The notes: generated by a model from the sequence alone, not told the origin. Numbered from the stretch's first letter, positions 1 through 9,266 are shown. The stretch is 47,105 bases of DNA from Streptosporangium minutum (GCF_002149035.1 NZ_NGFP01000039.1:1-47105), one strand, 5' to 3'. Numbers and translations: made by a program.

Positions 1-328
1 AGCAGGCGGGCGTGCCCGCCACCGGCGGCACCCGCCGGGTGGGCCGGGGCTTGGACCGGCTGAGCTCGAAGAGGTAGGCCCGCTCCACCCCGTCCAGCCG
101 CAGGGCGCGGGCGACGGCGTCCAGGACGCTCTCCGAGACGTTGAGATGACGGCCCTGCTCCAGGCGGGTGTAGTAGTCCACGCTGACACCGGCGAGACGG
201 GCGAGCTCCTCCCGGCGCAGACCGGGCACCCGGCGGGTGCCGCCGGTGGCGGGCACGCCCGCCTGCTGCGGGCTCAGGCGCGCGCGGCGGGCGCGCAGGA
301 ACTCCCGGAGCTCGGCGTTGTGGTCCAT
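1..328 (-). CDS. XRE-family HTH regulator (3' end outside window)
   Basis: Leftward gene whose start codon (ATG, complement of 326-328) is inside the window and whose end is not; 109 codons are visible. It begins MDHNAELREFLRARRARLSP and contains the HTH signature LRREELARLAGVSVDYYTRL at about residues 38-57, then EQGR and SESVLDAVARAL. This is the usual N-terminal DNA-binding half of the actinomycete XRE regulators that carry a C-terminal MmyB-like ligand domain; that domain would lie beyond base 1. Such proteins often control an adjacent oxidoreductase gene, and an aldo/keto reductase lies just upstream on the same strand. The target is unknown. Confidence 0.85.
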   Translation of the reverse strand, partial: MDHNAELREFLRARRARLSPQQAGVPATGGTRRVPGLRREELARLAGVSVDYYTRLEQGRHLNVSESVLDAVARALRLDGVERAYLFELSRSKPRPTRRVPPVAGTPAC

Positions 329-430
329 GTCCTCCAGTGTGCGCCGACGGCCGCCGGAGGCCTGGCCCGGGGCCGCCGCGCGTTCAGGCGGACCGGCGGA
401 CCGCGAGGGCGGGCTCGAAGACGACCGAGG

Positions 431-1333
431 TCACCTGGCGGGCGCGTCTCGGAGACCTCGATCACGGCGGCTCAGCAGGGCGAGCTCCTCCTCGGTGAGG
501 GTCAGGTCCGCCGCGGCCACCGAGTCCAGGACGCTCTCGGGCCTGCTGGCGCCGGGGATGGGGATCACCACGGGGCTGCGCGCCAGCTCCCAGGCCAGGC
601 ACACGCGCTGCGGCGAGACCCCGTGGTCCGCCGCGACCCGTCCGAACGCCGCGTGCTCGCCGCCGAGGGAGGAGGCCGCGCCCATCCCGCCGAGCGGGGA
701 CCACGGCAGGAAGGCCACTCCCAGCTCCTCGCACACGTCGATCTCCGGCTCGCTGGTCCTGAAGCGCGGCGAGTACTCGTTCTGCACGCCGGCCAGCCGC
801 CCGCCGAGGATGTCGTCGGCCAGCCTGATCTGCCCGGAGTCGGCGTTGGAGATGCCCGCCATGCGGATCTTCCCCTCGTCGAGCAGCTCGCGCAGGGCCT
901 CGACGCTCTCCTCGTACGGCACCGCGGGGTCGGGCCTGTGGTGCTGGTAGAGCCCGATGGCCTCCACGCCGAGCGCCTTGAGTGAGCGCTCACACGCGGC
1001 CTTGATGTACGCGCGGCTGCCGTTGACGTCCCAGCCGTCGTCTCCGACGCGGGTGTGGCCGCCCTTGGTGGCCACCAGCACGGCGTCGCGGTCGCCGCCC
1101 CACAGGTCCAGCGCCTTGGCCACCAGGCGCTCGTTGTGCCCCACCTCGGCGCTGGTAGGGGTGTAGGCGTCGGCGGTGTCGATGAGGGTGACGCCGGCGT
1201 CGAGCGCGGCGTGGATCGTCCTGATCGACTGGTCCTCGTCCGGCATGTGCCCGGCCACGGACATGGGCATCGCGCCCAGGCCGATGGCGCTGACTGTCAC
1301 GTTGCCGATGGTGCGTGTCTGCATGCCCTCCAT
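431..1333 (-). CDS. Aldo/keto reductase
   Basis: A 300-aa cytosolic NAD(P)H-dependent carbonyl reductase of the AKR superfamily, full length for a bacterial member. The catalytic tetrad is visible: D52 and Y57 in IDTADAY, K90 in VATKGG and H131 in LYQHH. The C-terminal cofactor region with PIPGASRPESV is also present. The ATG at 1333 is preferred because AGGGG lies about 5 nt upstream; ATG 1324 (MQTRTIG) is an alternative. It is on the same strand as the upstream subtilase, but a strong hairpin separates them, so it is probably transcribed alone. The substrate cannot be read from the sequence. Confidence 0.9.
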   Translation of the reverse strand: MEGMQTRTIGNVTVSAIGLGAMPMSVAGHMPDEDQSIRTIHAALDAGVTLIDTADAYTPTSAEVGHNERLVAKALDLWGGDRDAVLVATKGGHTRVGDDGWDVNGSRAYIKAACERSLKALGVEAIGLYQHHRPDPAVPYEESVEALRELLDEGKIRMAGISNADSGQIRLADDILGGRLAGVQNEYSPRFRTSEPEIDVCEELGVAFLPWSPLGGMGAASSLGGEHAAFGRVAADHGVSPQRVCLAWELARSPVVIPIPGASRPESVLDSVAAADLTLTEEELALLSRRDRGLRDAPAR

Positions 1334-1378
1334 CCTCGCCCCTGGAGTCGGCTCCAGGTCAACAGGGACACACGCGAC

Positions 1379-1408
1379 GCGGGCCGCTCCCCGGAGGGAA
1401 CGGCCCGC
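1379..1408. terminator. Hairpin terminator between subtilase and aldo/keto reductase
   Basis: Inverted repeat GCGGGCCG / CGGCCCGC (1379-1386 and 1401-1408) with a 14-nt loop. It lies just downstream of the subtilase stop and upstream of the reductase start. There is no T-tract, as is common in high-G+C actinomycetes. Confidence 0.6.
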
Positions 1409-1410
1409 GC

Positions 1411-1460
1411 CGGATCAGTCCGGATCAGTCCGGATCAGTCCGGGTCGGTCCGGGTCAGTT
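1411..1460. repeat. Five tandem 10-bp repeats at the subtilase stop codon
   Basis: Three perfect CGGATCAGTC units are followed by CGGGTCGGTC and CGGGTCAGTT. The last unit overlaps the stop codon of the leftward subtilase (1455-1457). It probably arose by slippage; a role in mRNA 3'-end structure is possible but not shown. Confidence 0.8.
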
Positions 1461-4370
1461 GATCGTCACGATCGTGCCGGCCCCGTTGGGGTACTCGATG
1501 TAGCCGGTCGCCGTCCGGTCCGGCTGGCCGGACCAGGTGGCCGTCAGCGGGAACGCCGTTCCCGGCGTGACCTTCGGCTTGTCGGGCGTCACCTTGAGCG
1601 CGCCGGAGCCGGAGCCGGCGTCCACGATGTTGATCTGCGTGCTGAACGGCGTCTCGGCGCTCCCCAAGGTGAGCATGAACAGGGTGTACTTGCCGGGCCT
1701 GGGGTTGGCCAGGACCGCGCGGTAGTCCTCCCACGAGCTGATCCAGGCCAGGCCCTGCATCGCGCCGCCCTCGGTGTAGCCCAGGATGGCGGCCACCTCC
1801 GTCTCGGGGTCACCGGGAATGAGCTTGAAGGAGACGGCCTTGGCGCCTTCGGGCACGACGACGGAGACTTCCTTGCCCCAGATGTCACTGGGACTCACGG
1901 TGCCGGGCACCGGGTCGGCGGAGACGGGCCCGTAGGCCTTGACGGGGAACTTCGACACGCTGGGGGTCACGTCGAAGGTGAGCGAGCCCGCCGGGCCCTC
2001 GCCCTTGACCTCGGCGGGCGCCTTGGCGCTCAGCGGGGTGACCATCACGGGGCTGCGGACGGCGGTGTCCCTGCTCTTCCAGGTCAGCGAGCCGGCGATG
2101 GCGCTGCCGCCGGTCTGGCGCGTCATCTCCATGGTGACGGTGAACTCCTTGGTCTCGCCCGCCTTCTTGAAGACCAGTGTGGAGGGCTTGACCTTGGTCT
2201 TGATGCCCGGCAGGTCGAGGTCCGCGTGGTAGACGCCGGGGGTCAGCGCCGTGACCTTGCGGGTGAGGGTCCTTGAGCCGAACAGGGTGCCGACCGCGAT
2301 GCTGGGGTAGTTCAGGTCGCTGGTGGCGACGGGTGCGGCGCCGGTGCCGGTCTTGACGCCCAGCCCCTCCAGGTACCCGTACCAGTCCTGGGCCGTGGCG
2401 TCGTAGACCAGGCCGGGCTTCAGCATGCGGGCGGGGTCGACGTGACCTGAGCCCTGCGCGAAGAGGTCGGGCGTCTTGGTGTCGTAGGCGGTGGTCATCA
2501 TCGCCGACTTGATGGCGGCGGGCGACAGGAGCGGGTCCGTGCCCAGGTACAGGGCGGCCAGACCGGCGATGTGCGGGGTGGCCATCGAGGTGCCGGAGTA
2601 GAAGTCGAAGTCCTTGCCCTGGTTCCCGGGGGGCGCGACGGCGGCGAGGATCGACACGCCGGGGGCGGCGATGTCGGGCTTGATCAGGTCGCCGTTGTTG
2701 CTGAGGGAGGGGCCGCGCGAGGAGAAGCTGGCGACCTGCGGGTATTCGACGCCCTCGGTGGAGGAGGAGGGGAGCAGCGTCACCGTCGCGCCGGGGGTGG
2801 CGGCGTAGGCGAGGACCTTCTCGGTGTCGGGGGTGTTGATGTGCACGGTCGGTACGGCGTGCACGTCGGCGCCGGTGTCCTGGTCGCTGGGGTTGCCCAG
2901 CACCATGCCCACGCCGCCGGCGCGCTTGACCTCGGCGGACTTGTCCACACGCTGGATGACGCCGCGCACGCAGTAGATGATCTTCCCGGTGGCCTTGGCC
3001 GGGTCCAGCGAACCCTCCGCGCAGACCTCGGCGTCGGAGTCGGAGGCGGCGGCGTTCTTCACCGACACCGAGGTGGCCAGCGGCTTGGGCCCGAACGGCG
3101 CGCTGACGGTGGTGCTGGCGCCGCGGAAGGTGCTGCCGTCGCCCAGCCGCACCTGGGCCAGGTAGGGCGCGACGGTGCTCGCGGCGACGGTGGTGGTCCA
3201 CGGGGCGGTGTTGTCCAGGGTGGAGGCCTCGGGGCCGGAGTTGCCGCCCGCGGTGGCGACGAAGATGCCGGCGTCCGCGGCGGCCAGGAAGGCCAGCTGG
3301 ACCGGGTCGTCGGTGGAGGACTCGCGCTCGCCGCCGACCGAGTAGTTGATCACGTCGACGCCGTCGGCGACGGCCTGGTCGATGGCCTCGACGATGTCGG
3401 AGGTGTAGCCGGTGCTTCCGTCCGCGCCCTCCCACAGCGCCTTGTAGACGGAGACGGCCGCTGCGGGGGCGACGCCGGAGATCCGGCCGAAGTCGATGCC
3501 GTTGGCGGTGGCGGGGACGGCGTGGTTGCCCGCGGCGGTGCTCGCGGTGTGGGAGCCGTGCCCGCCCCGGTCACGCGGAGAGGCGTACTCGCCGGTGGCG
3601 GCGGGGTCGTTGGCGTTCAGCCAGGCCTTGCCGAAGTACCTGGCACTCACCAGCTTCTGATTGCACAGATCGGCGGTGAACTCCGTGCCGGTCTCGCACA
3701 GGCCGGTGAAGGTGGAGCCGTCGGCCTTCTTCATGACCGTGGCCGTGCCCTGGCGGTAGGGCCGGTAGGGGTCGGCGGCGGTGGGCGCCTCGGTCCCGAG
3801 CGCGGGGCCGGCGAAGGAGGGGTTCTCCGGCCAGACGCCGGTGTCGATGACGCCGACCACGATGCCCTTGCCCGCGTTGGGGGCGCCGCCGAGCGAGGCC
3901 CATATGCCCTTGTCACCTGACAGGCCGAGGAAGTCGCTGGAGTTCCGGTCGTCCAGGGCCTTGCGCAGGGTGTCCTGGACGACGGACACGACGCCGCCGG
4001 TGCGGTGCAGTCTGAGGGCCTGAGCGGGGGTGAGGTCGGCGACGAAGCTGTTGGAGGCGACGGAGTTGTGCCGCTGCGCGGTCGCGCCGACGCTGCGGGC
4101 GGCCTCGTCCTGGCGCTTGGTCAGGTGCTCGCGGTAGCGCTTGGCGCCGGCGCTGGCCGTGTCGACCTTCTTGCCCCTGCCCGGCTTGGTGGCGGCGAGG
4201 CCGTCCACGCCGCCGCCGTAGGTGGCGAGCGGCTGGCCTGCGAGGGTGACGATGTAGCGGGAGGGGGCGCCTGCCGCGGCGGGTTCGGCGAGCGCCGGCG
4301 CCGCGACGGAGGTGACCGCCAGCGCGGCGGCGAGCGCCATGGCGCTGTAGACGCGGGGGTTGCGGGACAT
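1455..4370 (-). CDS. Secreted S8 subtilisin-like serine peptidase
   Basis: A 971-aa exported protease. A signal peptide (hydrophobic stretch about residues 8-28, ending PALAEP) is followed by an inhibitor I9-type propeptide (SRYIVTLAGQ onward). The catalytic triad is D176 (GVIDTGVWPEN), H271 (GGHGSHTAS) and S595 (SGTSMATPHIAG), with oxyanion Asn N377 in GGNSGP. A PA insert domain lies at about 420-540 (GGVGMVLGNPSDQD), and a fibronectin-III-like plus beta-sandwich tail fills the last 300 residues. This is the cucumisin-like architecture common in actinomycetes. It is divergent from the regulator at 4526, with a palindrome between them, which suggests local control. Confidence 0.95.
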   Translation of the reverse strand: MSRNPRVYSAMALAAALAVTSVAAPALAEPAAAGAPSRYIVTLAGQPLATYGGGVDGLAATKPGRGKKVDTASAGAKRYREHLTKRQDEAARSVGATAQRHNSVASNSFVADLTPAQALRLHRTGGVVSVVQDTLRKALDDRNSSDFLGLSGDKGIWASLGGAPNAGKGIVVGVIDTGVWPENPSFAGPALGTEAPTAADPYRPYRQGTATVMKKADGSTFTGLCETGTEFTADLCNQKLVSARYFGKAWLNANDPAATGEYASPRDRGGHGSHTASTAAGNHAVPATANGIDFGRISGVAPAAAVSVYKALWEGADGSTGYTSDIVEAIDQAVADGVDVINYSVGGERESSTDDPVQLAFLAAADAGIFVATAGGNSGPEASTLDNTAPWTTTVAASTVAPYLAQVRLGDGSTFRGASTTVSAPFGPKPLATSVSVKNAAASDSDAEVCAEGSLDPAKATGKIIYCVRGVIQRVDKSAEVKRAGGVGMVLGNPSDQDTGADVHAVPTVHINTPDTEKVLAYAATPGATVTLLPSSSTEGVEYPQVASFSSRGPSLSNNGDLIKPDIAAPGVSILAAVAPPGNQGKDFDFYSGTSMATPHIAGLAALYLGTDPLLSPAAIKSAMMTTAYDTKTPDLFAQGSGHVDPARMLKPGLVYDATAQDWYGYLEGLGVKTGTGAAPVATSDLNYPSIAVGTLFGSRTLTRKVTALTPGVYHADLDLPGIKTKVKPSTLVFKKAGETKEFTVTMEMTRQTGGSAIAGSLTWKSRDTAVRSPVMVTPLSAKAPAEVKGEGPAGSLTFDVTPSVSKFPVKAYGPVSADPVPGTVSPSDIWGKEVSVVVPEGAKAVSFKLIPGDPETEVAAILGYTEGGAMQGLAWISSWEDYRAVLANPRPGKYTLFMLTLGSAETPFSTQINIVDAGSGSGALKVTPDKPKVTPGTAFPLTATWSGQPDRTATGYIEYPNGAGTIVTIN

Positions 4371-4484
4371 TGCTCCTCTTGGGGGGATGAGGCTGCCACC
4401 CGCCCGGCCAAGATCGCCGGAGGGGCCGGGAAGCAGTCAACGGCCTGCGAGGATCCCTTGTCGAGATATGGTTATGACATTTTC

Positions 4485-4496
4485 GGCCATATGGCC
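4485..4496. promoter_or_regulatory. Palindrome GGCCATATGGCC in divergent promoter region
   Basis: A perfect 12-bp palindrome flanked by TTTTC and AAAAG, in the 155-bp space between the leftward subtilase and the rightward LuxR-type regulator. Position and symmetry fit an operator for the neighbouring regulator. No binding evidence is available from sequence alone. Confidence 0.45.
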
Positions 4497-4525
4497 AAAA
4501 GGGACACGATTCGGTCAGGTGGTAC

Positions 4526-5524
4526 GTGGAGGAGCAGCGGGTTCTCGGCGGGGTGGGGGTCGCGGAGTTCGAGGAGCGGGTGTACCGGTTGCTGCTGAGG
4601 CAGCCGGGCCGGCGCACCGCCGAGCTCGCCGCCGCCCTCGGGGTCACCTCCTCGCGGGTACGGCTCGCGCTGCGCCGGCTGGCCGAGGCGGGCCTGCTGC
4701 GCAGGACCGGTCCTGGCGGCTACGAGCCGGTCTCGCCCGAGGCGGCGCTCGGCTGGCTGGTGGACAGGCGCCGCCTGGAGGCGGAGACGAACCTGGCCAG
4801 GGTGCGCACCACGGTGGGCGACTTCGTCCAGCTCTACCACTCGGGCCGGATGTGGGCCGAGCCCGCGGGCGTGGTGGAGATCCTCTCCGGCGAGGACGCC
4901 GTGAAGCGGCAGATGACCGAACTGGCCCGCTCGGTCACCACCGAGCTGCTCTGCTTCGACAGCCCGCCGTACCTGGGCCGCCCCGACTCCTCCAGCGACA
5001 CCAACGAGTCGGAGCTGGAGGAGACCAGGGAACTGCTGGCCCGCGGCGTGGACATCAGGGTGGTGTACTGCCCCGGCTCGCTCACCAGGCCGGGCCGCAT
5101 GGAGACCCTGCTGCGCCTGGCCGAGGAGGGCGAGCGCTCCAGGTTCCTGCCGCGCCTGCCGTACAAGCTGCGCATCGCCGACCGGAGGGTCGGGTTGCTG
5201 CCCTTGGTGGACGGCGTCTACGACAACATCGCGCTGCTGCACCCCTCGCGGCTGCTGGACGCGCTCATCGAGCTGTTCGACGTCTACTGGGAGCGCGGCC
5301 AGCCGCTCACCGGCGACTCCCCGCCGGCGGATGACAGGCCCGCCGAGGAGGACCTGCTGGTGCTGCGGCTGCTGAACTCGGGACTCAAGGACGAAGCCAT
5401 CGGCAGGCACCTGGGCGTCAGCACCCGCACCGCGACCAGGAAGATCGCCGCGGTCGTGGAGCGGCTCGGCGTGACCACCAGGTTCCAGGCGGGCGTGGAG
5501 GCGGCGGCGCGGAGCTGGCTCTGA
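4526..5524 (+). CDS. TrmB/LuxR-type transcriptional regulator
   Basis: A 332-aa DNA-binding protein with two HTH regions. The N-terminal winged helix (AELAAALGVTSSRVRLALRR, about residues 33-52) is TrmB-like. The C-terminal LuxR/GerE-type HTH spans about residues 272-325 (LLVLRLLNSGLKDEAIGRHL then GVSTRTATRKIAAVVERLGV). The central part resembles the PLD-like effector domain found in this actinomycete family, which is frequently encoded divergently from a subtilase gene. The GTG at 4526 is the earliest in-frame start; an internal start is possible. It probably regulates the adjacent protease. Confidence 0.85.
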   Translation: MEEQRVLGGVGVAEFEERVYRLLLRQPGRRTAELAAALGVTSSRVRLALRRLAEAGLLRRTGPGGYEPVSPEAALGWLVDRRRLEAETNLARVRTTVGDFVQLYHSGRMWAEPAGVVEILSGEDAVKRQMTELARSVTTELLCFDSPPYLGRPDSSSDTNESELEETRELLARGVDIRVVYCPGSLTRPGRMETLLRLAEEGERSRFLPRLPYKLRIADRRVGLLPLVDGVYDNIALLHPSRLLDALIELFDVYWERGQPLTGDSPPADDRPAEEDLLVLRLLNSGLKDEAIGRHLGVSTRTATRKIAAVVERLGVTTRFQAGVEAAARSWL

Positions 5525-5531
5525 GTCAGGG

Positions 5532-6620
5532 GTGGCCGATAGCCTCCCCTGCGTGGGTGGTCACGTGAAGGCCGACGGCGGGGTGCCCGCGCCTGCGGGC
5601 GAGGAGGGCTTCCAGACCGTCCCCGAAAGTGCGGGCATGCCTGAGCCCGGGGGAGCGGATCTGCTGGAGCGGCACCGGATCCCCCTGACCGGCTACTGCT
5701 ACCGGATGCTCGGCTCGCCGTTCGAGGCGGAGGACGCCGTGCAGGAGACCCTGGTGCGCGCCTGGCGGAGTCTCGACCGGTTCGACGAGGGCCGTGCGCC
5801 GCTGCGGTCGTGGCTCTACGCCATCGCCACCAACGTCTGCCTCGACATGCTGCGGGGCGCGCGGCGCCGGGCTCGGGCGATCGACCTCGGCCCGTCCGTG
5901 CAGGCCGGTCCCGACCTCGGCGCGCCACTCCCGGAGAGCGCTTTCGTCCAGCCGGTCCCAGATGGCCGCGTGCTGCCCTTCGGCGGCGACCCGGCGGAGC
6001 TGGCCGCGCAGCGCGACACGATCCGCCTGGCGTTCGTCGCCGCGCTGCAGCGCCTGCCGCCCCGCCAGCGGGCGGTGCTGATCCTGCGCGACGTGCTGTG
6101 CTGCAAGGCCGACGAGGTCGCCCGGCTGCTGGACACCACTGTCGCGTCCGTCACCAGCGCGCTGCAACGCGCCCGTGCGACGCTGAGAGCCGCCTCCGCG
6201 GACCCGGGCGAGCCGTACCAGCCGATGGACCAGGCGCAGCGGCGTCTCCTCGCCAGGTACTGCGACGCCTTCGAGCGCTACGACGTCGAGGCCATGGTGG
6301 CGCTGCTGCACGAGGACGCCGTCACGTCCATGCCGCCGTTCCTGTGGTGGCTGCGTGGACGGGCCGAGATCCGCCGGCTGCTGCTCGCGGCCGGGCGGCC
6401 CTGCGCGGGCGCGCGCCTGGTGCCGGCCACGGCCAACGGCTCGCCCGCGTTCGCGCAGTACCGGCCGGCCGGGCCGGGCGGCAGGCTGGAGCCGTTCGCG
6501 CTCGTCGTCCTCACGGTCTCGGGCGGGCTGATCGTCGAGATGACGACCTACCTCGACGCCGACCGGCTGTTCCCGCTGTTCGGCCTGCCGGACGCCCTGG
6601 AGGCCGAGGCGACGTCCTGA
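5532..6620 (+). CDS. ECF sigma-70 factor with C-terminal SnoaL-like domain
   Basis: Up to 362 aa. Region sigma-2 reads YRMLGSPFEAEDAVQETLVR and WRSLDRF (about residues 57-85). Region sigma-4 has LQRLPPRQRAVLILRDVL followed by an HTH (ADEVARLLDTTVASVTSALQ, about 195-214). The last ~130 residues form an NTF2/SnoaL-like domain starting near YCDAFERYDVEAMVALLHED, as in the SigG/SigJ-like large ECF groups, where this domain modulates activity in place of an anti-sigma factor. The GTG at 5532 is the longest start; ATG 5637 (MPEPGG) may be closer to the true one. It begins 8 nt after the regulator stop, so it may be co-transcribed with it. Confidence 0.85.
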   Translation: MADSLPCVGGHVKADGGVPAPAGEEGFQTVPESAGMPEPGGADLLERHRIPLTGYCYRMLGSPFEAEDAVQETLVRAWRSLDRFDEGRAPLRSWLYAIATNVCLDMLRGARRRARAIDLGPSVQAGPDLGAPLPESAFVQPVPDGRVLPFGGDPAELAAQRDTIRLAFVAALQRLPPRQRAVLILRDVLCCKADEVARLLDTTVASVTSALQRARATLRAASADPGEPYQPMDQAQRRLLARYCDAFERYDVEAMVALLHEDAVTSMPPFLWWLRGRAEIRRLLLAAGRPCAGARLVPATANGSPAFAQYRPAGPGGRLEPFALVVLTVSGGLIVEMTTYLDADRLFPLFGLPDALEAEATS

Positions 6621-6718
6621 AAGATCTTCCGGACGAGCGATGAGTTTCCGGCCGCCGCTCCGTATTACCCGGGTGACCGGTGGCGATCACCGGTCCGGAA
6701 CGAGAGGACGGCGACACG

Positions 6719-7495
6719 ATGGCGGACTACGCGGATGTGAACGGCGCGCGTATGTGGTACGACGAGCGCGGCGAAGGAGAGCCGCTGGTGCTGCTCCACG
6801 GCGGTTTCTCCGACAGCAGGGACTTCGACGGCAACCTCGGCGCGCTGGCCGACCGCTTCCGGCTGCTGCTGCCCGACCGCCGCGGCCACGGCCGCACCGC
6901 CGACGTGCCGGGGCCGATCACGGTCGAGGTGATGGCGCAGGACACCATCGCGTTCCTGGACAAGGTCGTCGACGGGCCGGTCCGGCTGGTCGGCTACAGC
7001 GCCGGTGCGATCGTGGCGCTGTGGGTGGCCGTGCGCCGCCCCGACCTGCTCGACCGGCTCGTCCTGATCAGCGGCGCCTTCGACACGCAAGGAATGATCA
7101 TTCGGCCCTCCGCCGAGGGAGCGCTGCCCCCGCCCCTGGTCGCGGCCTACGCGGAGGTGTCGCCCGACGGCGCCGACCATCTCCCGGTCGTGGTGGCCAA
7201 GATCGTGCGGGCGGTGGCCGAGGAACGCGGCCTGGCGCCGGCTGAACTCCGTGCCGTGACCTGCCCGGCGCTGGTCATGGTCGCCGATGACGACATCGTG
7301 ACGTTGGAGCACACGCTGGAGCTGTATCGGGGACTCCCCGACGCCCGGCTGGCCGTCATCCCCGACGCGTCCCACCTCCTCCTCCACGAGAAGCCGGAGC
7401 TGTGCACCGGGCTGGTCGCCGACTTCCTGACCACCGCTCCCACGCCCACCTGGATGCCCATCCGCCGCGCGGGCGGCGGCCCTTCACAGGGCTGA
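6719..7495 (+). CDS. Alpha/beta-fold hydrolase
   Basis: A 258-aa hydrolase starting MADYADVNGARMWYDERGEG. The oxyanion motif LLHGGFSDSRDF is at about residues 24-35 and the nucleophile elbow GYSAGA at about 92-97 (Ser nucleophile). A late Asp (VMVADDDIVTLE) and His (DASHLLLHEKP) complete a triad. The ATG at 6719 is chosen because GAGAGGA lies about 10 nt upstream and the fold begins right there. It follows the ECF sigma gene on the same strand after ~100 bp. The substrate is unknown. Confidence 0.9.
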   Translation: MADYADVNGARMWYDERGEGEPLVLLHGGFSDSRDFDGNLGALADRFRLLLPDRRGHGRTADVPGPITVEVMAQDTIAFLDKVVDGPVRLVGYSAGAIVALWVAVRRPDLLDRLVLISGAFDTQGMIIRPSAEGALPPPLVAAYAEVSPDGADHLPVVVAKIVRAVAEERGLAPAELRAVTCPALVMVADDDIVTLEHTLELYRGLPDARLAVIPDASHLLLHEKPELCTGLVADFLTTAPTPTWMPIRRAGGGPSQG

Positions 7496-7626
7496 TCCCG
7501 GCCGATGCCCGTGCCGTACCGAGCGCCGCCCAGGTCCGCGCTCGGTACGGCCTCACCTGACGTCACCTGCCGGAGCCCGGAGAGGTACCGTCGTCTTATC
7601 GAACCTCAGCCACTGGGGGAGCCGCT

Positions 7627-8049
7627 ATGCCAAGCGATCCCGACCACGTGCTCGACGCCATCGACGGAGCCGTCGACGAGTGGCTCGCCATGAGCGAGGA
7701 CTCCATGCGCTGGGCACCACCGGAGAAGGCCCCGCCGAAGCCGCAGCTCGCGTTGCCGGCGCCGCCCCTGCCACGGGTCTCCGAGGAGTTCCTGCACGAC
7801 GTCGGCGTCCTGTTCGGCGCGCAGACGCAGGCCGCCGCGGAAGCGGTGGTGGAGGTGCTCCGCCCGCTGGGCGAGGAGCTGCTCGGCGCCTTCACCGCGT
7901 TCCTCGACAGCCCCGTCGTGCGGCAGTTCGTCGAGCTGGTCGAGCCGTCCGAGGAGCACGGGCTTCTCGGTCCCGCCGAGGGCGACGGGCTCCCGCCGGA
8001 GCCGCCACCCTCACCGCCGCCGGAGCCGCGATCGGACGGGCGCCCCTGA
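7627..8049 (+). CDS. Hypothetical protein, acidic with proline-rich tail
   Basis: A 140-aa protein preceded by GGGGGAG about 7 nt before ATG. The body is predicted helical (EEFLHDVGVLFGAQTQAAAE, VVEVLRPLGEELLGAFTAFL). The tail is P/E-rich (PPEPPPSPPPEP). No signal peptide or membrane segment is seen. I do not recognise the family. The 155 bp up to the next convergent gene contain nothing I can name. Confidence 0.55.
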   Translation: MPSDPDHVLDAIDGAVDEWLAMSEDSMRWAPPEKAPPKPQLALPAPPLPRVSEEFLHDVGVLFGAQTQAAAEAVVEVLRPLGEELLGAFTAFLDSPVVRQFVELVEPSEEHGLLGPAEGDGLPPEPPPSPPPEPRSDGRP

Positions 8050-8204
8050 GGGGCGGCCGGCGTCCGGACGTCCCGCGATCCGTCCACCGGCACGCTCATG
8101 CCGTCGTGCGCCCGCCCCGCCGGCCGCGGGCCGGCCCTCGTCCGCCCGCTCCACCCGGCGCCCCGCCGGACGGGGTCGGGCCCTCGTGTGCGGCCCGCGT
8201 CCCG

Positions 8205-9266
8205 TCAGAGGCTCCGCCGCAGCTCGTAGGCCTGGGCGATCAGCTCGTAGGAGCGGATCCGGGCCGTGGGACTGTGGACCAGCGTGGTGATCATCAGCTC
8301 GTCGGCCTCGGTGCGCTTGCGGAGCTCCTCAAGGCCCGTACGCACCTGGGCGGCGTCTCCGTACACCACCTTGGACAGGTAGTCGTCCAGGAAGTCCTTC
8401 TCAACCGGGCTGTACGGGTAGGTCTCTGCCTCCTCGGGCGTGGGGACGGGCTGCGGAGCCCCGCGGCGCAGGCGCAGCATGGACAGCCCGCCCGAACGGG
8501 CCATGCGGAGGGCCTGCTCCGGCGTCTCCGCGGCGACGGCGGAGACGCCGATCATCGCGTACGGCCGGTCCAGCACGGCCGAGGGCTGGAAGGAGGAGCG
8601 GTAGAGGTCCAGGGCGGGGACGGTGTTGGCCGCGCTGAAGTGATGGGCGAACGCGAACGGCAGGCCGAGCAGGCCGGCGAGCTGGGCGCTGAAGCCGCTG
8701 GAGCCGAGGAGCCAGATCGGCGGACGGCCCGCCTCGGGCGACCGCGGGACGGCGACGACCCGCTCAAGCGGATGACCCGCCGGGAACGCGTCATCCAGGA
8801 AGGCGGTCAGCTCGGCGAGCTGCTCGGGGAAGTCGTCGGCGTCCAGGCCGTGGCGGCGCAGCGCCCGTGCCGTGGCGGGGTCGGTGCCCGGCGCCCGGCC
8901 GAGCCCGAGATCGATGCGGCCGGGGTGCAGCGCGTGCAGGGTGCCGAACTGCTCGGCGACGATCAACGGGGCGTGGTTGGGCAGCATCACGCCGCCGGAC
9001 CCCAGCCGGATGGTCGTGGTCGCCGCGGCCAGGTGGGCGATCAGCACGGCGGGGGAGGAGCTGGCCACGGAGGGCATCCCGTGGTGTTCGGCGACCCAGA
9101 TCCGGTGGTAGCCCAGCTTCTCCGCCCGCCTGGCCAGCTCGGTGCCCGCCCGCAGGGTCTCGGTGGCGGTCACGCCCGAGCCGACCGTGGCCAGTTCGAG
9201 GATCGACAGGGGAACGTCGGAGGTGCCGCGCGCGACGCCACGGATGTTGTCTTCAGCCATGCCCAC
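8205..9266 (-). CDS. LLM-class flavin-dependent oxidoreductase (luciferase-like)
   Basis: A 353-aa cytosolic monooxygenase-type protein of the bacterial luciferase (LuxA/MsnO8-like) superfamily. It begins near LSILELATVGSG and has YHRIWVAEHHGMPSVASSSP (about residues 53-72), TTIRLGSGGVMLPNHAPLIVAEQ (split motif, about 84-106) and HPGRIDLGLGRAPGTDP (about 114-130). These are the diagnostic FMN/F420-binding strands. ATG 9260 (MAEDN) is an alternative start. It is convergent with the hypothetical gene and divergent from formate dehydrogenase. Confidence 0.9.
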   Translation of the reverse strand: MGMAEDNIRGVARGTSDVPLSILELATVGSGVTATETLRAGTELARRAEKLGYHRIWVAEHHGMPSVASSSPAVLIAHLAAATTTIRLGSGGVMLPNHAPLIVAEQFGTLHALHPGRIDLGLGRAPGTDPATARALRRHGLDADDFPEQLAELTAFLDDAFPAGHPLERVVAVPRSPEAGRPPIWLLGSSGFSAQLAGLLGLPFAFAHHFSAANTVPALDLYRSSFQPSAVLDRPYAMIGVSAVAAETPEQALRMARSGGLSMLRLRRGAPQPVPTPEEAETYPYSPVEKDFLDDYLSKVVYGDAAQVRTGLEELRKRTEADELMITTLVHSPTARIRSYELIAQAYELRRSL

